Source: Anaspis maculata
Taxonomy: Eukaryota; Arthropoda; Insecta; Coleoptera; Scraptiidae
Length of the DNA stretch: 64,000 nt
Assembly: GCA_949128115.1 (NCBI GenBank)
Contig: OX421963.1
Location: 35,323,979 to 35,387,978, forward strand
Direction of reading: 5' to 3'
Numbering within the stretch: position 1 is the stretch's first letter; each line of letters begins with the position of its first letter. The notes under the pieces were generated by a model. It worked only from the letters and a program-made list of their open reading frames with translations, did no database searches and had not been told where the DNA came from. Shown here piece by piece: positions 21,841-32,974 of the stretch. The translations under genes and the position numbers were made by a program.

Positions 21841-23139
21841 TAATACATATTTGAGCGCAAAACAGTGCATTTTTCACTAAAAGAGCCTGGTCATAGGAAA
21901 AGCATAGTTTACAACTCCCATGCAATGCTTGCGACATCCTGCTTGTGAAAAAACGGGTTTCATTCCTTATTGCTCGTTGTACAATATACAATTTTTTTTC
22001 CTTATGAGCCCCAAGCTTTGCAACTCTTTATGACTCCCGGGATCTTCTAGAAAATCTCGGCGATTATTCTATCTCATCGGGCCATAATCAGGATGAGTTG
22101 TCGTGATGGTGATAACGCTAGATTGTAGACGTAATGATTTTGGTTTTGGCGTTACTTCAAGTGCTCATGTTGTGTTGAAGTTAACATATAGATATTATTG
22201 AAAATTATGAAAACTTGTTAAACACGAAACATTGGGACATAACCTACCTAAAAACTTTGGAATTTGAACAGGACACATAGGTACTTGCAACCTTCTGGTG
22301 TGGAATGTGGATATTGATATTTGAAATAGACTCACCGGTGAAGTGAAACGGCTGAAAAATGCCGATCCTGAAAGGAAATATGGAGCAAAAGCACGTGTCG
22401 TCGAGACTTATAAATAAATATGTCTGTGGAAATTGGAAAACTTGTGCGAAACTGCGAGCTTTGCGTTTTGTAAATAGACACTGTGTGTCGTAAGCGCGGC
22501 AGTAAAGCACTCCGGGCTCCGGAGTATTGCATTTATTGATTGGAACGCCGGTACCTCGTTAGGTTTTATTTACCACAACTCGGGGATATTTTTAGCACAG
22601 GTGTGAACTGAGTAGGTTCTCCAAATAAATGGCGAAAATGGATGTTGTCATGAGACCTTTTTCATGTTAAATTCTTCAATTATGGATATTTAAGCTAAAA
22701 ATGATTTTGTTTTGCGGTCGAAAGTTCGAAAATTGACCGTCTTTATTTTTTTCCATAAATAAACTAAATTAGCGCAAAAAAGATGATCTCCAAGCTTATC
22801 TACGAGTACGTACAAAAAAATAGAAAATAACGTCAATAATAATTGTGCAATTTACGTTACCTACTACCACCTATCTATGTATTTGCAGGAAATGTGAAAT
22901 TTTCGTGCGTCTTATCTTTACATGCATTTTTGCGATTAGGGTATATGATCGCTTGTTCTTTGATATTATAAAAAGAGATAAAAGTATCCCCAAGTCCTAG
23001 TAGCAAGCAAATATTTTTCGAACGAAAAAAATTGTGAAATTTCTTTCCCCAATTCATTAATTTCTTACATTCTGAAAAATGTAGGTATACCGGAAAGAAA
23101 GGAAAACCAAATACATACATATTACTTAAGCCTAGTTCC
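21841..23139. other. No gene recognised
   Basis: AT-rich sequence with short frames only and no partner elsewhere in the window. A TACAGGGTGTC motif at 23140 looks like an isolated end of the TACAGGGTG foldback group. Confidence 0.4.
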
Positions 23140-23289
23140 TACAGGGTGTCTTAAAACAATCGCATTCTGGGCCCAAAGCGGTTGAAATCAATTATTATAA
23201 AGCGAGCGCTTTGAAAAATTCCATTTACATTTTAAGAAATCACTTATACAAAAAGTAATTTATTTTAACCAGTTTTAATTTTACTGTTT

Positions 23290-23704
23290 AATGCCCGATT
23301 GCACAAAGGTGGTATCAAATTTTAGTTCGGTACTGAACACGATCAAATTTTTGAAGTGGAATAAAATGCAAACCCAGTAACTTCAAGGGAAGATTATGAT
23401 GGGTTTACAAAATATGGCCCCAAGTGATTATTTGCATACCCAAACACAGGTGAGACAGCCTTTGTTTTGGCTTGTAGAACAAATCTTGCCGGAACTGTCA
23501 GATCTTTTCTTTGTAATAAAAAATAAGCGACAAGTGCGTGTTACCCCAACTTTTTTTCTCGTAAGGGGCCATATTTTGTATCCCCAACATGTTCTTTCCT
23601 TGAAGTAGTGGGATTTGAATTTTGTTTCACTTTTAAATATTTGGTCCGCTTTTTGGTACCGAACTAAAATTTGGTACTTACCACGTTTGTGCAATCGAGC
23701 ATAA
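23290..23704. mobile_element. ~0.41-kb TIR element
   Basis: The left end AATGCCCGATTGCACAAAGG and the following CAAATTTTAGTTCGG are mirrored by CCGAACTAAAATTTGG and GTTTGTGCAATCGAGCAT at the right. The arms remain similar for about 150 bp. Non-coding. Confidence 0.8.
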
Positions 23705-24195
23705 GAGTTTTATATATTCTGTTGTTTTGTATTCTTTGTTTCACAGCAACCCAAAATGTTGGGAAGGTGTAATTTGTTCATAAATTTCTCTATACAGGGT
23801 GGTCCAGGTTTTAGTCGACAAACTTTGCAAGCTGATAGAGGATAAAAAAAGAAGTCGACTAATCCCAAAAAGTACATTTCTAAAATGTATATTAAAGAAG
23901 TTACAGGCCTTCAAAGTTGCATGAAAAAATTGTTTTTTTCTTTATAACTTTTGAACAGCTTGACCGATTTCGCTCAAATTTTGCACATATGATAAACAAA
24001 CACGTCCACAGTGATTTCTTGGGAAAAATTCTGTCAGAATGACGCAGTGCCGTAGAAATGGGGGGGTACTTACCCTCTTACCCCCGTACTTTCTACGCCA
24101 CTGGATATTTTGGAGAACCGTTGAAAATATTGAATTCGGCGTTCAATTGAGGTCTCCAATTTTCCGTTGTCTCTCTTTACTGTGACGTCATGCGT

Positions 24196-25313
24196 AGCTG
24201 ACTCGTCAGCCATTTTGGTGCAGATGTCACATTTGCGCATTCTGTCACGCGTTGTGATGCGTGGATAATTAATAGCGGGAAATTTGAAAATGAATCGTCA
24301 ACCTCGTCGTACGAGGTATCAGTTTTCAACTATGATGAGCTTCGCCTTGTCCATGAATGAATGCCGACAGCGGCGTGACCCCTCACCTAATTCCACCTAC
24401 CTAGAGAATGAACTGCAGACTGTAGTGAAATCCCCCAAACCCGTGTCGGATTCGGCAGTTTTGCGCCCCGGGAATTCTGGGATCAAAAATCACGCCCCAG
24501 AAAACTGAGCTCTTCCAGTTTGTTTTGCACCCTCCAAGACCTTGCGCCCCAGATCTGTATATCCTTTTTGCACCCCGATACCTTGAATAATCCAACAACA
24601 CTGACACACCCCCTTACTGCTGGTACCCGGAGCGAACCGCACTCCCCGCCCTCCCCTTGGTACACCACACTGGCTGAAGAGGATTCAAAGTAGTGTTACG
24701 AATTTGCTTTGGGTACCTAGGTACCTACCTCCGTCAATATTTAGGAGGAACGTTCAAACACATATTGTTTCACTGTTTTATTGCTGCATATAGGTACTGC
24801 TAATTTACAAGTCACATGAATTGTCGTACGAGGTAGGTATTCCACTATTTGTTCTTCGCGAGCTCGCGAGCATGCAGGCATCAGACACTTCATTATTTCC
24901 TCAGTATTGTGCGAGTCGATCCAGGTGAATAACTCATCTCGGTTGTAGGGGCTCTTTGGTCCGGCGTTCACGACGTCGTTGATATCCTCTTCACCAGTTC
25001 ACCACCACGGTGTAGGTATGGTCCCTCCCACGACGGATGAGGAACTACATGTCCCAATATATTCTGTTTTTCATGTATACTAACTAAATTACCAGAAAAA
25101 TCACGATAAGAGCAGTTGAATTGTGCACACTTACCATATCTGTCAGTTTTTCTCTGAAACGTCAACAACGACGCATTTACGGCAACTTGACGTCCATAGC
25201 TAACGTTGTCTTCGAAAAACTAGGTTTACTAAACGCAAAAAGACGCTTGACATCGGAACGTCGAACTGACATCTGCACCAAAATGGCTGACGAGTCAGCT
25301 ACCCTTTTATAGT
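24196..25313. repeat. Sub-element bounded by a ~36-bp inverted repeat
   Basis: AGCTGACTCGTCAGCCATTT plus TGGTGCAGATGTCA at the left is the reverse complement of TGACATCTGCACCA plus AAATGGCTGACGAGTCAGCT at the right. Frames of 61-76 codons inside are unrecognised. The repeated GCCATTTTGG next to possible start regions may instead reflect two diverging copies of a gene's 5' end. Confidence 0.6.
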
Positions 25314-25724
25314 AGCTGTACGTATAAGATACGGTTAATCGAGGTCATTGGGCGCTTCCCAATAAGGCGTATAAGGACACAATTCGACACATATGGACAC
25401 AATTTGACACAGCTAGCGTTCCAATAGCAGTAATAGCACCACATGTCGACACAATCGAAACATTGGCGAGGCTGAGTTTAGAATTGAGCTGGCAAGTGCA
25501 CTTTGACATTGTGTATCCGTCTTGTCGCAGTTATTGGAAAGCGTCCTATGTTTCTTGGGATATGACATTTCGTTTCTGACAATGGGAAATTTTTCGAATC
25601 TGACAAGCGCTCTGTCGTGTATTTATTTGATTTCAGCATGGATTTCATGATTTCACTTGTTCTTACCCTCGTTCTTACCAATAAGTGTGTTATATGTAGT
25701 GGAAAACTGAGAAGACTTACAGAA

Positions 25725-25913
25725 ATGGTTCAAGGGTGTTGTGTCGCTCTATGCGAGTGCGAGAATAAGACGAATACACCCGGCATCACCATGCACCGGT
25801 TCAGGAAAGACCCAAACTTGATGGAAGTGTGGCTGCACCAGCACCACCAGGGATCACGCTGCACCAGACACGTGCATCTTACTACGAAAAAACTCTATTA
25901 CTTCGTCCATTAA
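25725..25913 (+). pseudogene. THAP-type zinc finger fragment
   Basis: Starting at an ATG directly after a TTACAG acceptor-like site, the frame reads MVQGCCVALCEC...ITMHRFRKDPNLMEVWL and then CTRH, ending after 62 residues. Cys6/Cys10, Cys46 and His49 give the C2CH spacing of the THAP fold, and HRFRKDP is the family's typical HRFPKDP segment. THAP domains bind DNA and occur in P-element-type transposases and in domesticated transcription factors. Only the domain is present; no transposase core follows within the element. It may be the first exon of a lost or unrecognised transposase. Confidence 0.65.
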
Positions 25914-27236
25914 AAACTCCCTTATGGGCTCTAGTGACTTTCCCCACATGATAATGGGAACAGTATAGCTAACCGATTCAAAATTCCCGCAAAAGTCAGA
26001 AACGAAACGTCCAAACGTCATAAACGTCAAAACGTCAAAGGTGACCTCGAAAAACCATGTACTTTCTATCTCCTAAAATTGGAAAGGTCAATTCTGAAGA
26101 GAAAATTGGCGTGTCATTGCTACATTTGAAGCAGCGGTTTCGGAGATATTTGAGTTTAAAGGTTCAAAAACACCGAATTCCGCAAATGTTTCAAAATTCG
26201 AGCAAGCTTTGATCCATTCACTTTCAACTTTTTTTTAATGCAAAGTTTGTTGATCCATAATTAAGCTCATGAGACATTGAAAATTAGTTGTGAAAATTCA
26301 TAATTTCAGTAACAATTAAATATTCAATAGGTACTATATCCACTTACTGATAGTTGGAAAGTTTAGTAAGAACAAGAACCAAGGGCCCTTTGTTTCTTAT
26401 TGGTCATGTTACTGAAATGATGAATTTTCACAACCAATTTTCAATTTCTCATGAGCTAAATTATGGATCAACAAACTTTGCATTGAAAAAAAAGTTGAAA
26501 GTGAATGGATCAAAGCTTGCTCGAATTTTGGAACATTTGCGGAATTCGGTGTTTTTGAACCTTTAAACTCTAATATCTCCGAAACCGGTGCTCCAAATGT
26601 AGCAATGAAACGCCAATTTTCTCTTCAAAATTGAACGCCAAATTTAATACTTCCAAGGGTTTTCCAAAATATCCAGTGGCGTAGAAAATAGGGGGGTAAG
26701 AGGGTAAGTACCTCCCCATTTCTACGGCACTGCGTCAATCTGACACAATTTTTTCCAAGAAATCACTGGGGACGTGTTTGTTAACGATATGTGCAAAAAT
26801 TGAGCGAAATCGGTTGAGCTGTTCAAAAGTTATAAAGAAAAAAACAATTTTATTATGCAACTTTGAAGGCCTGTAACTTTTTTAATATGCATTTTAGATA
26901 TGTACTTTTTGGGGTGAGTCGACTTCTTTTTCTATCCTCTATCAGCCGGCAAAGTTTGTCGACTAAAACCTGGACCACCCTGTATATAGGTAAACTACGC
27001 ACAAGTCAATACGCCATTACAATTTTTTTTTGCATTTTTCCAATTTGTAACTTTGGATTGCTACAATAAATGTATATTCTATTTAAAGTGTTCGCTGACT
27101 TGATCCTTCAGCTATCAGTCCGTGGTTTTGCAAGACACCAGGTGATTCACATCAAGTTTGTACATGATGTTCAATAAGACAGTGCAAAATTTCTAAACCG
27201 TCAAGAATTCTTTTTACGTGTCACTCAATTCTTTGA

Positions 27237-27940
27237 TGTGCGAATTCGCAGAGGTTTTCTCGGATAAGTTGACCACGTTCAAGCTCCATCAAGTATCGAT
27301 CAAGTCAACAAGAGACGTGGTTTCAAATTTTCATGAATTGATACCTACGCTAATTAAGAACGTCTTGAGGCGAAACTTGACCGGTTGATGCGATTACAGA
27401 ACAACATTTAACCCGGAGATCGAAATAGTATATTATATACCAAGGTTGAGAAAGTATTATTATAGCTGAAGCGCCAGTTTAGATCCCGAAGCGCAGCTGA
27501 GGGATATAAGGCGCTGAAGCTATAATAATTTTCTCGACCGTGGTTTATATAGATTTTTTTTTACTATTTCAAAATAGCCATCCAATTTGAGGGACAGGTT
27601 AATAATGATCTACTTCGCGGCTAGTAGTAAAAAAACGATATTTATCATCCATCGCCGCAAATTGATGATATTTTCTAAACATTACTCGATTTTCAAAATG
27701 CATACGCGATACGCGTAATTATTGCTGGAAGGAGTTTCGAGGGAGTTGACTACAACCACTACGCATCGTGGCTTGTTTCAATATATGCGTTTACCGTACG
27801 AAATAAAGCCGGCGAAGTCAATTTTTCAACGTATCATGAATGATCTACTGCGAAACATTGAGGCAGTCGTGGTATTTCTTCATGACATACTAGCACCAAA
27901 AACAAGAGAGAACATCTAAAACGGTTTGGACGAGTTCTAA
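27237..27940 (+). pseudogene. Decayed Ty3/gypsy reverse transcriptase
   Basis: The upstream part reads EFAEVFSDKLTTF (27243-27281) and, after a frameshift, EAKLDRLMR (from ~27368), which match the start of gypsy-type RT. The downstream part (27727-27919) reads HRGLFQYMRLPYEIKPAKS, then IFQRIMNDLL and VVVFLHDIL, where the catalytic motif normally reads Y-x-D-D; here an Asp is replaced by His. The two parts are separated by a 118-bp MITE and unrelated sequence. No LTRs were found. Clearly dead. Confidence 0.7.
27434..27551. mobile_element. 118-bp MITE inside the RT remnant
   Basis: The left end TATACCAAGGTTGAGAAAGT with ATTATTATAGCT is mirrored by AGCTATAATAATTTTCTCGA and CCGTGGTTTATA. The ends also carry the inverted pair GAAGCGCC / GGCGCTGAAG. 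Confidence 0.75.
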
Positions 27941-28502
27941 AAATTCTGAAAGATAGTGTAGTGGTCTAACTAAACTGCGCAACAAATGTGTTGTCGCGAG
28001 GGGAAAATTGGTCCGAGTTTGGACCACAATAACTTTTGAATGACACAAACCATTTCGATTCTGTTTTGACGGTTAGCGAGCTCAGTCTTTCCGTTATTCA
28101 CCTTCAGGAGGTGAAGATCAGGAAGCTCCATGTAAAATATCTACAGGGTGAAATGTAAAACAGTACAAAATTTTAGCAAATAGGAGAAAGTGTAAAATTC
28201 TCCACCTAGAAGAAAGGTCCGCGCTAAGGTCAGTCCTGCCATATGGTCTCGACCCCAGTTGCTGTTTCAATGGAGACACCCTCACGCCCGGGCCCTAGGC
28301 GTAATACAGGGTACCTCCTGAAAGGTTTCGTTATCAAATTAGCGGGGATGGGTGTAGCGGAATATATTGTATATAAATAAGTGTATAATAACCATAATAA
28401 TGAATAATGATAATGTAAATAGATTAATGAGTGCGGTGCAGAAAAAGGCGATTTTTTTCTCAAACAACTTCATATTGTTGAACTCAAGACTCGACATGGT
28501 AA

Positions 28503-28626
28503 TACCGTATGATCAAAAACTTTCCTCCTCTAGGCAGGCTGTGGTCTGGTCATTGGCAGGCGAACGAGGCTGATTTTGGCCAGGCCACAGCCTCCCTAGA
28601 GGAGGAAAGTTTTTGATCATACGGTA
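28503..28626. mobile_element. 124-bp hairpin MITE
   Basis: TACCGTATGATCAAAAACTT and CCTCCTCTAG at the left are matched exactly by CTAGAGGAGG and AAGTTTTTGATCATACGGTA at the right, with a further GGCTGTGG / CCACAGCC pair inside. Confidence 0.95.
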
Positions 28627-28906
28627 TTTGACGCTCAAAAATTGGATCAATGCTGAATAAGATCATTTATTGGGCATTTTTGGGTCCGACTTTGATCCCC
28701 CCCTAGAGTGCCCCCCAAGGGAAATTTTTCGTGCCCTGACGAACATTTTTCAATTTTTTTCTCAATCTTGCAATCAATTTCAACGTTTTACCCAAAGGGA
28801 CGCCTTGAACAAAAGTTTCCATAGGTTTCTGCAGAAGTACGTACCTACTGCTCGGGAAAATATTGTGGTGCTACAACAGATTTTGACTACACTACCGCGG
28901 ATAAAA

Positions 28907-30259
28907 TACAGGGTGTCCCAGAAATGGCGCATAAACTCTCCAGTACGTTGCTGGGAACTCATCATAGAGTCGGGGAAAAATAGTAGAAAAATTCTTTGGC
29001 TTTTATTTATTAAGTTATCACCAAAAAACTAAACGGTCGATTTGGCAAACGTGCACGACTGCACGTGTTCACCTACATACGTACCGCTAGGTAAGAATGT
29101 GATTGTTCCAATATAAACATGGTCATCATAGAAACGGTCATTGTTAGGGCCAATTTAGACATTTCCTTGTAGGTACTGATATTGGTGCCTATTGACACCA
29201 TTGACACAGCTACTGGCTTTGATAGCTACCGATCGCACCTCTTCGTTATTTCAACAACTTTCGCGCATTCAGAAAATAAACTTGTAAAACTGCGTTTCTC
29301 CCATTTTTATTTAGGTGTTACTAAGGCTGTTTCAGAAAGAAATTCACTTTAAAAAAACGCTACACCCTTTTCACTAATTTAACTTGGTGTGAACTAACAA
29401 TCCAAAGAAGAATCCTTGCAAATCATGTGTGTATATCAACATCCGTCAGGCTCCTTTGACGATAGGCGTTGGGACTACTCGTATTCGAGTAAAAAGTGAG
29501 TGCATGCAGTCCCGGTGAAACTTTGTGAGCCTTTCGATTTAGTTGATTCTGAAGCAGTTCAAAAACGTCCTTTTCAGCATCAGGCATCAGGTACCCTCAC
29601 ATGACGAGGACGGCCGCGATCTGCTTGTAATAATACTGATGCTACCTGTCCGGTGCTTCTGGCTCTGTCTTCTGTTCCTCATTATCACATACGATCGGGA
29701 TGCTTTCTTTGAGGGTATTGCTGGGGGTAAATAATGCGTTCCGCCTGCAAGTGATTGCCGCGACGTTCGCCCAAAATCAGTAACATATCAGTGTATTCGC
29801 TAGCCGCATACATTATTCGCGGAAAAGTGAAAACGAGGCAGGAATGATGCAAAATGACACTGACTGATCTCATTGTCAGAAATTGACTTCATTCGATTTT
29901 TTATTTATTCAATGTCAGATTGTAGGTATACCTACTCGTTTGTTTCTCACCGATGATGCCAGATCCATTTTCTGGGTAATTTGATTGAAAATTTGCAAAA
30001 TTCAAAATTGGCTGTAGCCGTTAATCAAAAGTTGTTGAGGATTATTTCACCAGAAAATGATGGAAGGGCTTGGTCCCCATGAGATAAATATTGCGGTTTT
30101 GAATAAATCACAGAAATAAAGAAGTTGAGTTTTCAAATTCAAAGTCTTATATCTCGAGGAGTGGTCAAGGAGGAATTTTTTTATTATTTTTCTAGAGTTC
30201 CCTGGAAGGTCCGCTACAACGTACTGGAGAGTTTATGCGCCATTTCTGGGACACCTGTA
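28907..30259 (-). mobile_element. 1.35-kb TIR element with a DUF4817-type helix-turn-helix remnant
   Basis: The left end TACAGGGTGTCCCAGAAATG and ~45 further bases are mirrored at the right end, which finishes CATTTCTGGGACACCTGTA. Inside, on the - strand, is a DUF4817-like N-terminal HTH segment (29873-29685). No DDE core survives. The Tc1-like element at 30260 begins immediately at this element's right-hand TA. Confidence 0.8.
29685..29873 (-). pseudogene. DUF4817-like HTH fragment
   Basis: The 62-residue frame contains EYTDMLLILGERRGNHLQAE followed by YPQQYPQRKHPDR, the pattern of the DUF4817 helix-turn-helix (a YxDML-x-G-x-x-x-GN-x-x-x-A segment, then RYPxRRHP) found at the N-terminus of transposase-like ORFs in many arthropod genomes. 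The rest of the protein is missing. Confidence 0.6.
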
Positions 30260-31631
30260 TACTGCCTTCCAAAAAAAGTGCAACACCCCGAGGCCGTTGG
30301 CCGATTTTGATGAAATTTTCACAGAATGTGTAGTTCAACTGTACAATCAAATGATTCAAATTTGGAAACGGTAACTTAATTTTTTTTCATAAAAATTAAT
30401 GGGTTGCGCCCCCGAGATTTTCTAAACATTCAATAACTCTACAAGGCATGCTCTTAATCAGATGATCAGTATCCTGTTGCGGTAGGTTATCCCATGCCTA
30501 TTGAACGCTTAACTGAAGTTCCCTCAAGTTACGCGGGGGATGGGGGAATTACCCTATCCTTCTCCCCAGAGTGTCCCATACATGTTCTATGGGTGATAAG
30601 TCTGGAGAACAAGCAGGCCATGGGAGCCGGCCAACGTCAGCATTCTCGAGGAACTCTATTGAAGCCCTTGCCGTATGAGGGCGTGCGTTGTCTTGTTGGA
30701 AAATGGGGGCTTCAAGGTTCTGAAGGTATGAGAGAAGAATGAGCTCTAAAACATTGGCGACGTAGGAGGCAGCTGTCAATGTGCCCTTGATGAATACCAA
30801 AGGTGACCTGCTTCCATGACATATCGTTCACCAAACCATCAAGCCAGGGGTGCTGGTCGTATGACGTTCAACAAAAAATCAAGCCTCCGCCATTCTTCAT
30901 GAAAGCGCGGCCACCCTCTTGCGGCCGTCATGGGCTGACAAACAGAACCTTGATTCATCACTAAACACCACATGATGTCATTCTTGGATCCAGTTCCTTC
31001 GATAATTGCACCATTCCAGCCTTCGAGCACGGTGCTCAGGAGTGAGCGGTGAGGTCAAAAGGAGGCGACAAAAACGAAGTCCAAAAGACCGAATTCCTCG
31101 ATAAAGAGTGCTGGTCGAGATCGGGCGTCCGAGGGCTCCAGTTCAGTTGCTCCCAATTTCTCAGGTTGTGCTGTATCGACCTTTTACAGACGACATTTCA
31201 AAACGCTGATCTTCACAACGGGTGGTCACCCGAGGGCGGCCAGAGCCATTTCTGCGATGATAGTTCCTCTCCTCATTCCACCTCCTCAACCATCTCAACA
31301 CCGAGGCTGTATTGCAGCCGATTTCTCTGCCGACTGCACGATATGGAACATCCTCGTTTCTAGGCCGATAATAAACGGCCCTTCTGAAACTCTGTTAAAT
31401 GGCGATATGGCGGTGGTTGACGAATTCGTGGCATTTCAGCACTTCTTGGAAATATACCAAAACCAATGTCTTTGGTTTTACTCTCACCAAAGTAACAAAC
31501 AAAGAAACTACAGCTCCTACGTTTTAGAAATTTTAATAATTTGTCCCTATCGTTGAAATACAAATCCTATGAAAATTTCATCAAAATCGGCCAACGACCT
31601 CCAGGTGTTGCACTTTTTTTGGAAGGCAGTG
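30260..31631 (-). mobile_element. Tc1-like DNA transposon, degenerate
   Basis: The ends TACTGCCTTCCAAAAAAAGT (left) and ACTTTTTTTGGAAGGCAGTG (right) are TIRs continuing for ~45 bp (CGTTGGCCGATTTTGATGAA at the left), and TA lies outside each end. The - strand carries transposase C-terminal coding at 30549-30800. Upstream coding is split across frames, for instance the 30839-31030 frame, so the gene is broken. Confidence 0.9.
30549..30800 (-). pseudogene. Tc1-type transposase C-terminal fragment
   Basis: The 83-residue frame contains FQQDNARPHTA, carrying the second catalytic Asp of the DDE/D core, and CSPDLSPIEHVWDTLGRRI, the highly conserved C-terminal Tc1 segment with the third acidic residue (the Glu in SPIEHVW). 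The N-terminal DNA-binding part is only partly readable, with frameshifts and stops. It would have acted as the element's nuclear cut-and-paste transposase. Confidence 0.85.
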
Positions 31632-31633
31632 TA

Positions 31634-32102
31634 ATAGTAAAATTAAAAAGCTCTGGAAAACGGGTAACCGCCCACGGGATCGAACGCGACTTTTGATATA
31701 GCCGAGATCGTTGAAGGTCAGTTTTGTACACTTTTCGCGGGTCATCAATTTATTGACGTTTAAATCATTACCTATTGCTTAGTCCTAGGCTAACTATTAT
31801 TGCTTTGCCATCTCATTTTTCAAACAATATTGACCATTCTGGCTACTGCAGAGAGAAAGGTTATTTCTTGTGTTGCTTGCATGAAACCGGAACTTCCAAT
31901 GAAAGCTTTGAAATCGCAATTTGAATCATTTGACTCATAACTAGCTTTACTTTTTTTAATAGATTTTTTTTTAGATTTACATTTCGATAACATCGCGTTA
32001 TAAATTTATATTGTCGACTCAGATTTTATAATTTTAACATTGCTAAACTTTTCGCACTCGTAGAAACACTTGACCTTTTTTATATTGATTCAAAAAACTC
32101 AC
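31634..32102. other. No gene recognised; possible intron of the next - strand gene
   Basis: AT-rich sequence between the Tc1-like element and the small exon at 32103-32267. If that exon belongs to a real gene, this is the start of its first intron. No further exon was recognised downstream of it. Confidence 0.35.
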
Positions 32103-32267
32103 CTTCAAATACGAAAGCCGCCACCTTTTTTCATTGTTGGCTTGATTCACTTCTTCCACTGTGGCCAAAGAATTCAAACTGTTTCTAATTTGATTTATAC
32201 TATTCCTAAAGTCAGTCACACTCATGGAGCGCGTTGGCTCCACGTATCCACTCTCCTCTTCATGCAT
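32103..32267 (-). CDS. Probable first coding exon of an unrecognised gene
   Basis: From the ATG at 32267 the frame gives 55 residues (start MHEEESGYVEPTRSMSVTDF) and then a consensus donor GTGAGT after a Lys codon. The composition is that of a real soluble protein, with an amphipathic segment (FRNSINQIRNSLNSL) and a charged end (ANNEKRWRLSYLK). It begins ~580 bp downstream of the importin-4 stop on the same strand, a usual spacing for a neighbouring gene. I do not recognise the family, and no following exon was found in the repeat-filled sequence below it. Confidence 0.5.
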
Positions 32268-32843
32268 TCCTTCGGCCCTTCACAGATCTAAATAAATCAC
32301 CATATTTTCTGTCGATGTTTGCATAATTTTTAAACAAACTTGTCAATCACTTTCACAACCATAACGTCCACCACTTATCACCAACTGAGATACTCGCAGA
32401 CTAATTGAATAGTTTATTATCTTATCAAAATGAAATCTTGGAAACTGGATAAGGATTTGTTAAGCAAAATATTGAGTCAAGTGAGAAAGGCTCGGGTATT
32501 ATCATTAAAGGTTTTTTTATTACTTGATATGGATCAAACTTATCAATAAAATATTGAGCAACTCCGATACAACTTCCAGAGTCGCTCCACCATAAATAGT
32601 TCAACACAACTTACAAAACGACCAATAATATAAAAATTACAACTTGCAATAACAAAGGCACGGTAATTTTGACAAATTATGAACGCGAGAGACCAGAAAC
32701 GAAATATTTTTATAACTTACAAATGATTGAATCTTCAAGAAAATTTGCATTAAAAACATCAAAATTGACGTTTCGGGCGATACAGAGATGAAAACGTAAC
32801 TTACAAAGCACATTAATATTTTAGCTTGCTAGCTTTCATCTTT
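32268..32843 (-). other. Importin-4 3' flank and spacer to the next gene
   Basis: Between the importin-4 stop and the next - strand ATG. On the - strand, AATAAA-type signals can be read near 32515 and 32411, either of which could terminate the importin-4 transcript. The promoter of the downstream exon would have to lie in the last ~150 bp. Confidence 0.4.
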
Positions 32844-32974
32844 CTAAGACGCGGCGAATAATTCCTGAAGAGAACTGGTAACTTCTGGACCCAAGGAAGA
32901 CACAGCGTTAGCGAATTCTTGACTGAAATCCCTATTGACACTTTTGATCAACTCAATTACGATATTTCTTGCAT
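32844..32974 (-). CDS. IPO4: IPO4 exon 14 (residues 1045-1087, stop)
   Basis: Acceptor ATTACAG; reads DARNIVIELIKSVNRDFSQE and ends LQELFAAS before TAG (32844-32846). It aligns to the short human C-terminus (AQELQAVLGLS), so the protein is complete. Confidence 0.9.

Larger units (their letters stand above)
23793..26984. mobile_element. 3.2-kb element with ~350-bp TIRs
   Basis: The left TIR (TACAGGGTGGTCCAGGTTTT onward to ~24145) returns inverted at about 26640-26984, ending ACCTGGACCACCCTGTA and flanked by TA. The inside contains a palindrome (about 26060-26640), a sub-element bounded by inverted GCTGACTCGTCAGCCATTTT sequences (24196-25313) and a THAP zinc-finger ORF (25725-25913). A diverged piece of the same TIR lies at 53042-53640. 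The layout suggests a decayed parent transposon or a nested assembly. Confidence 0.8.
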
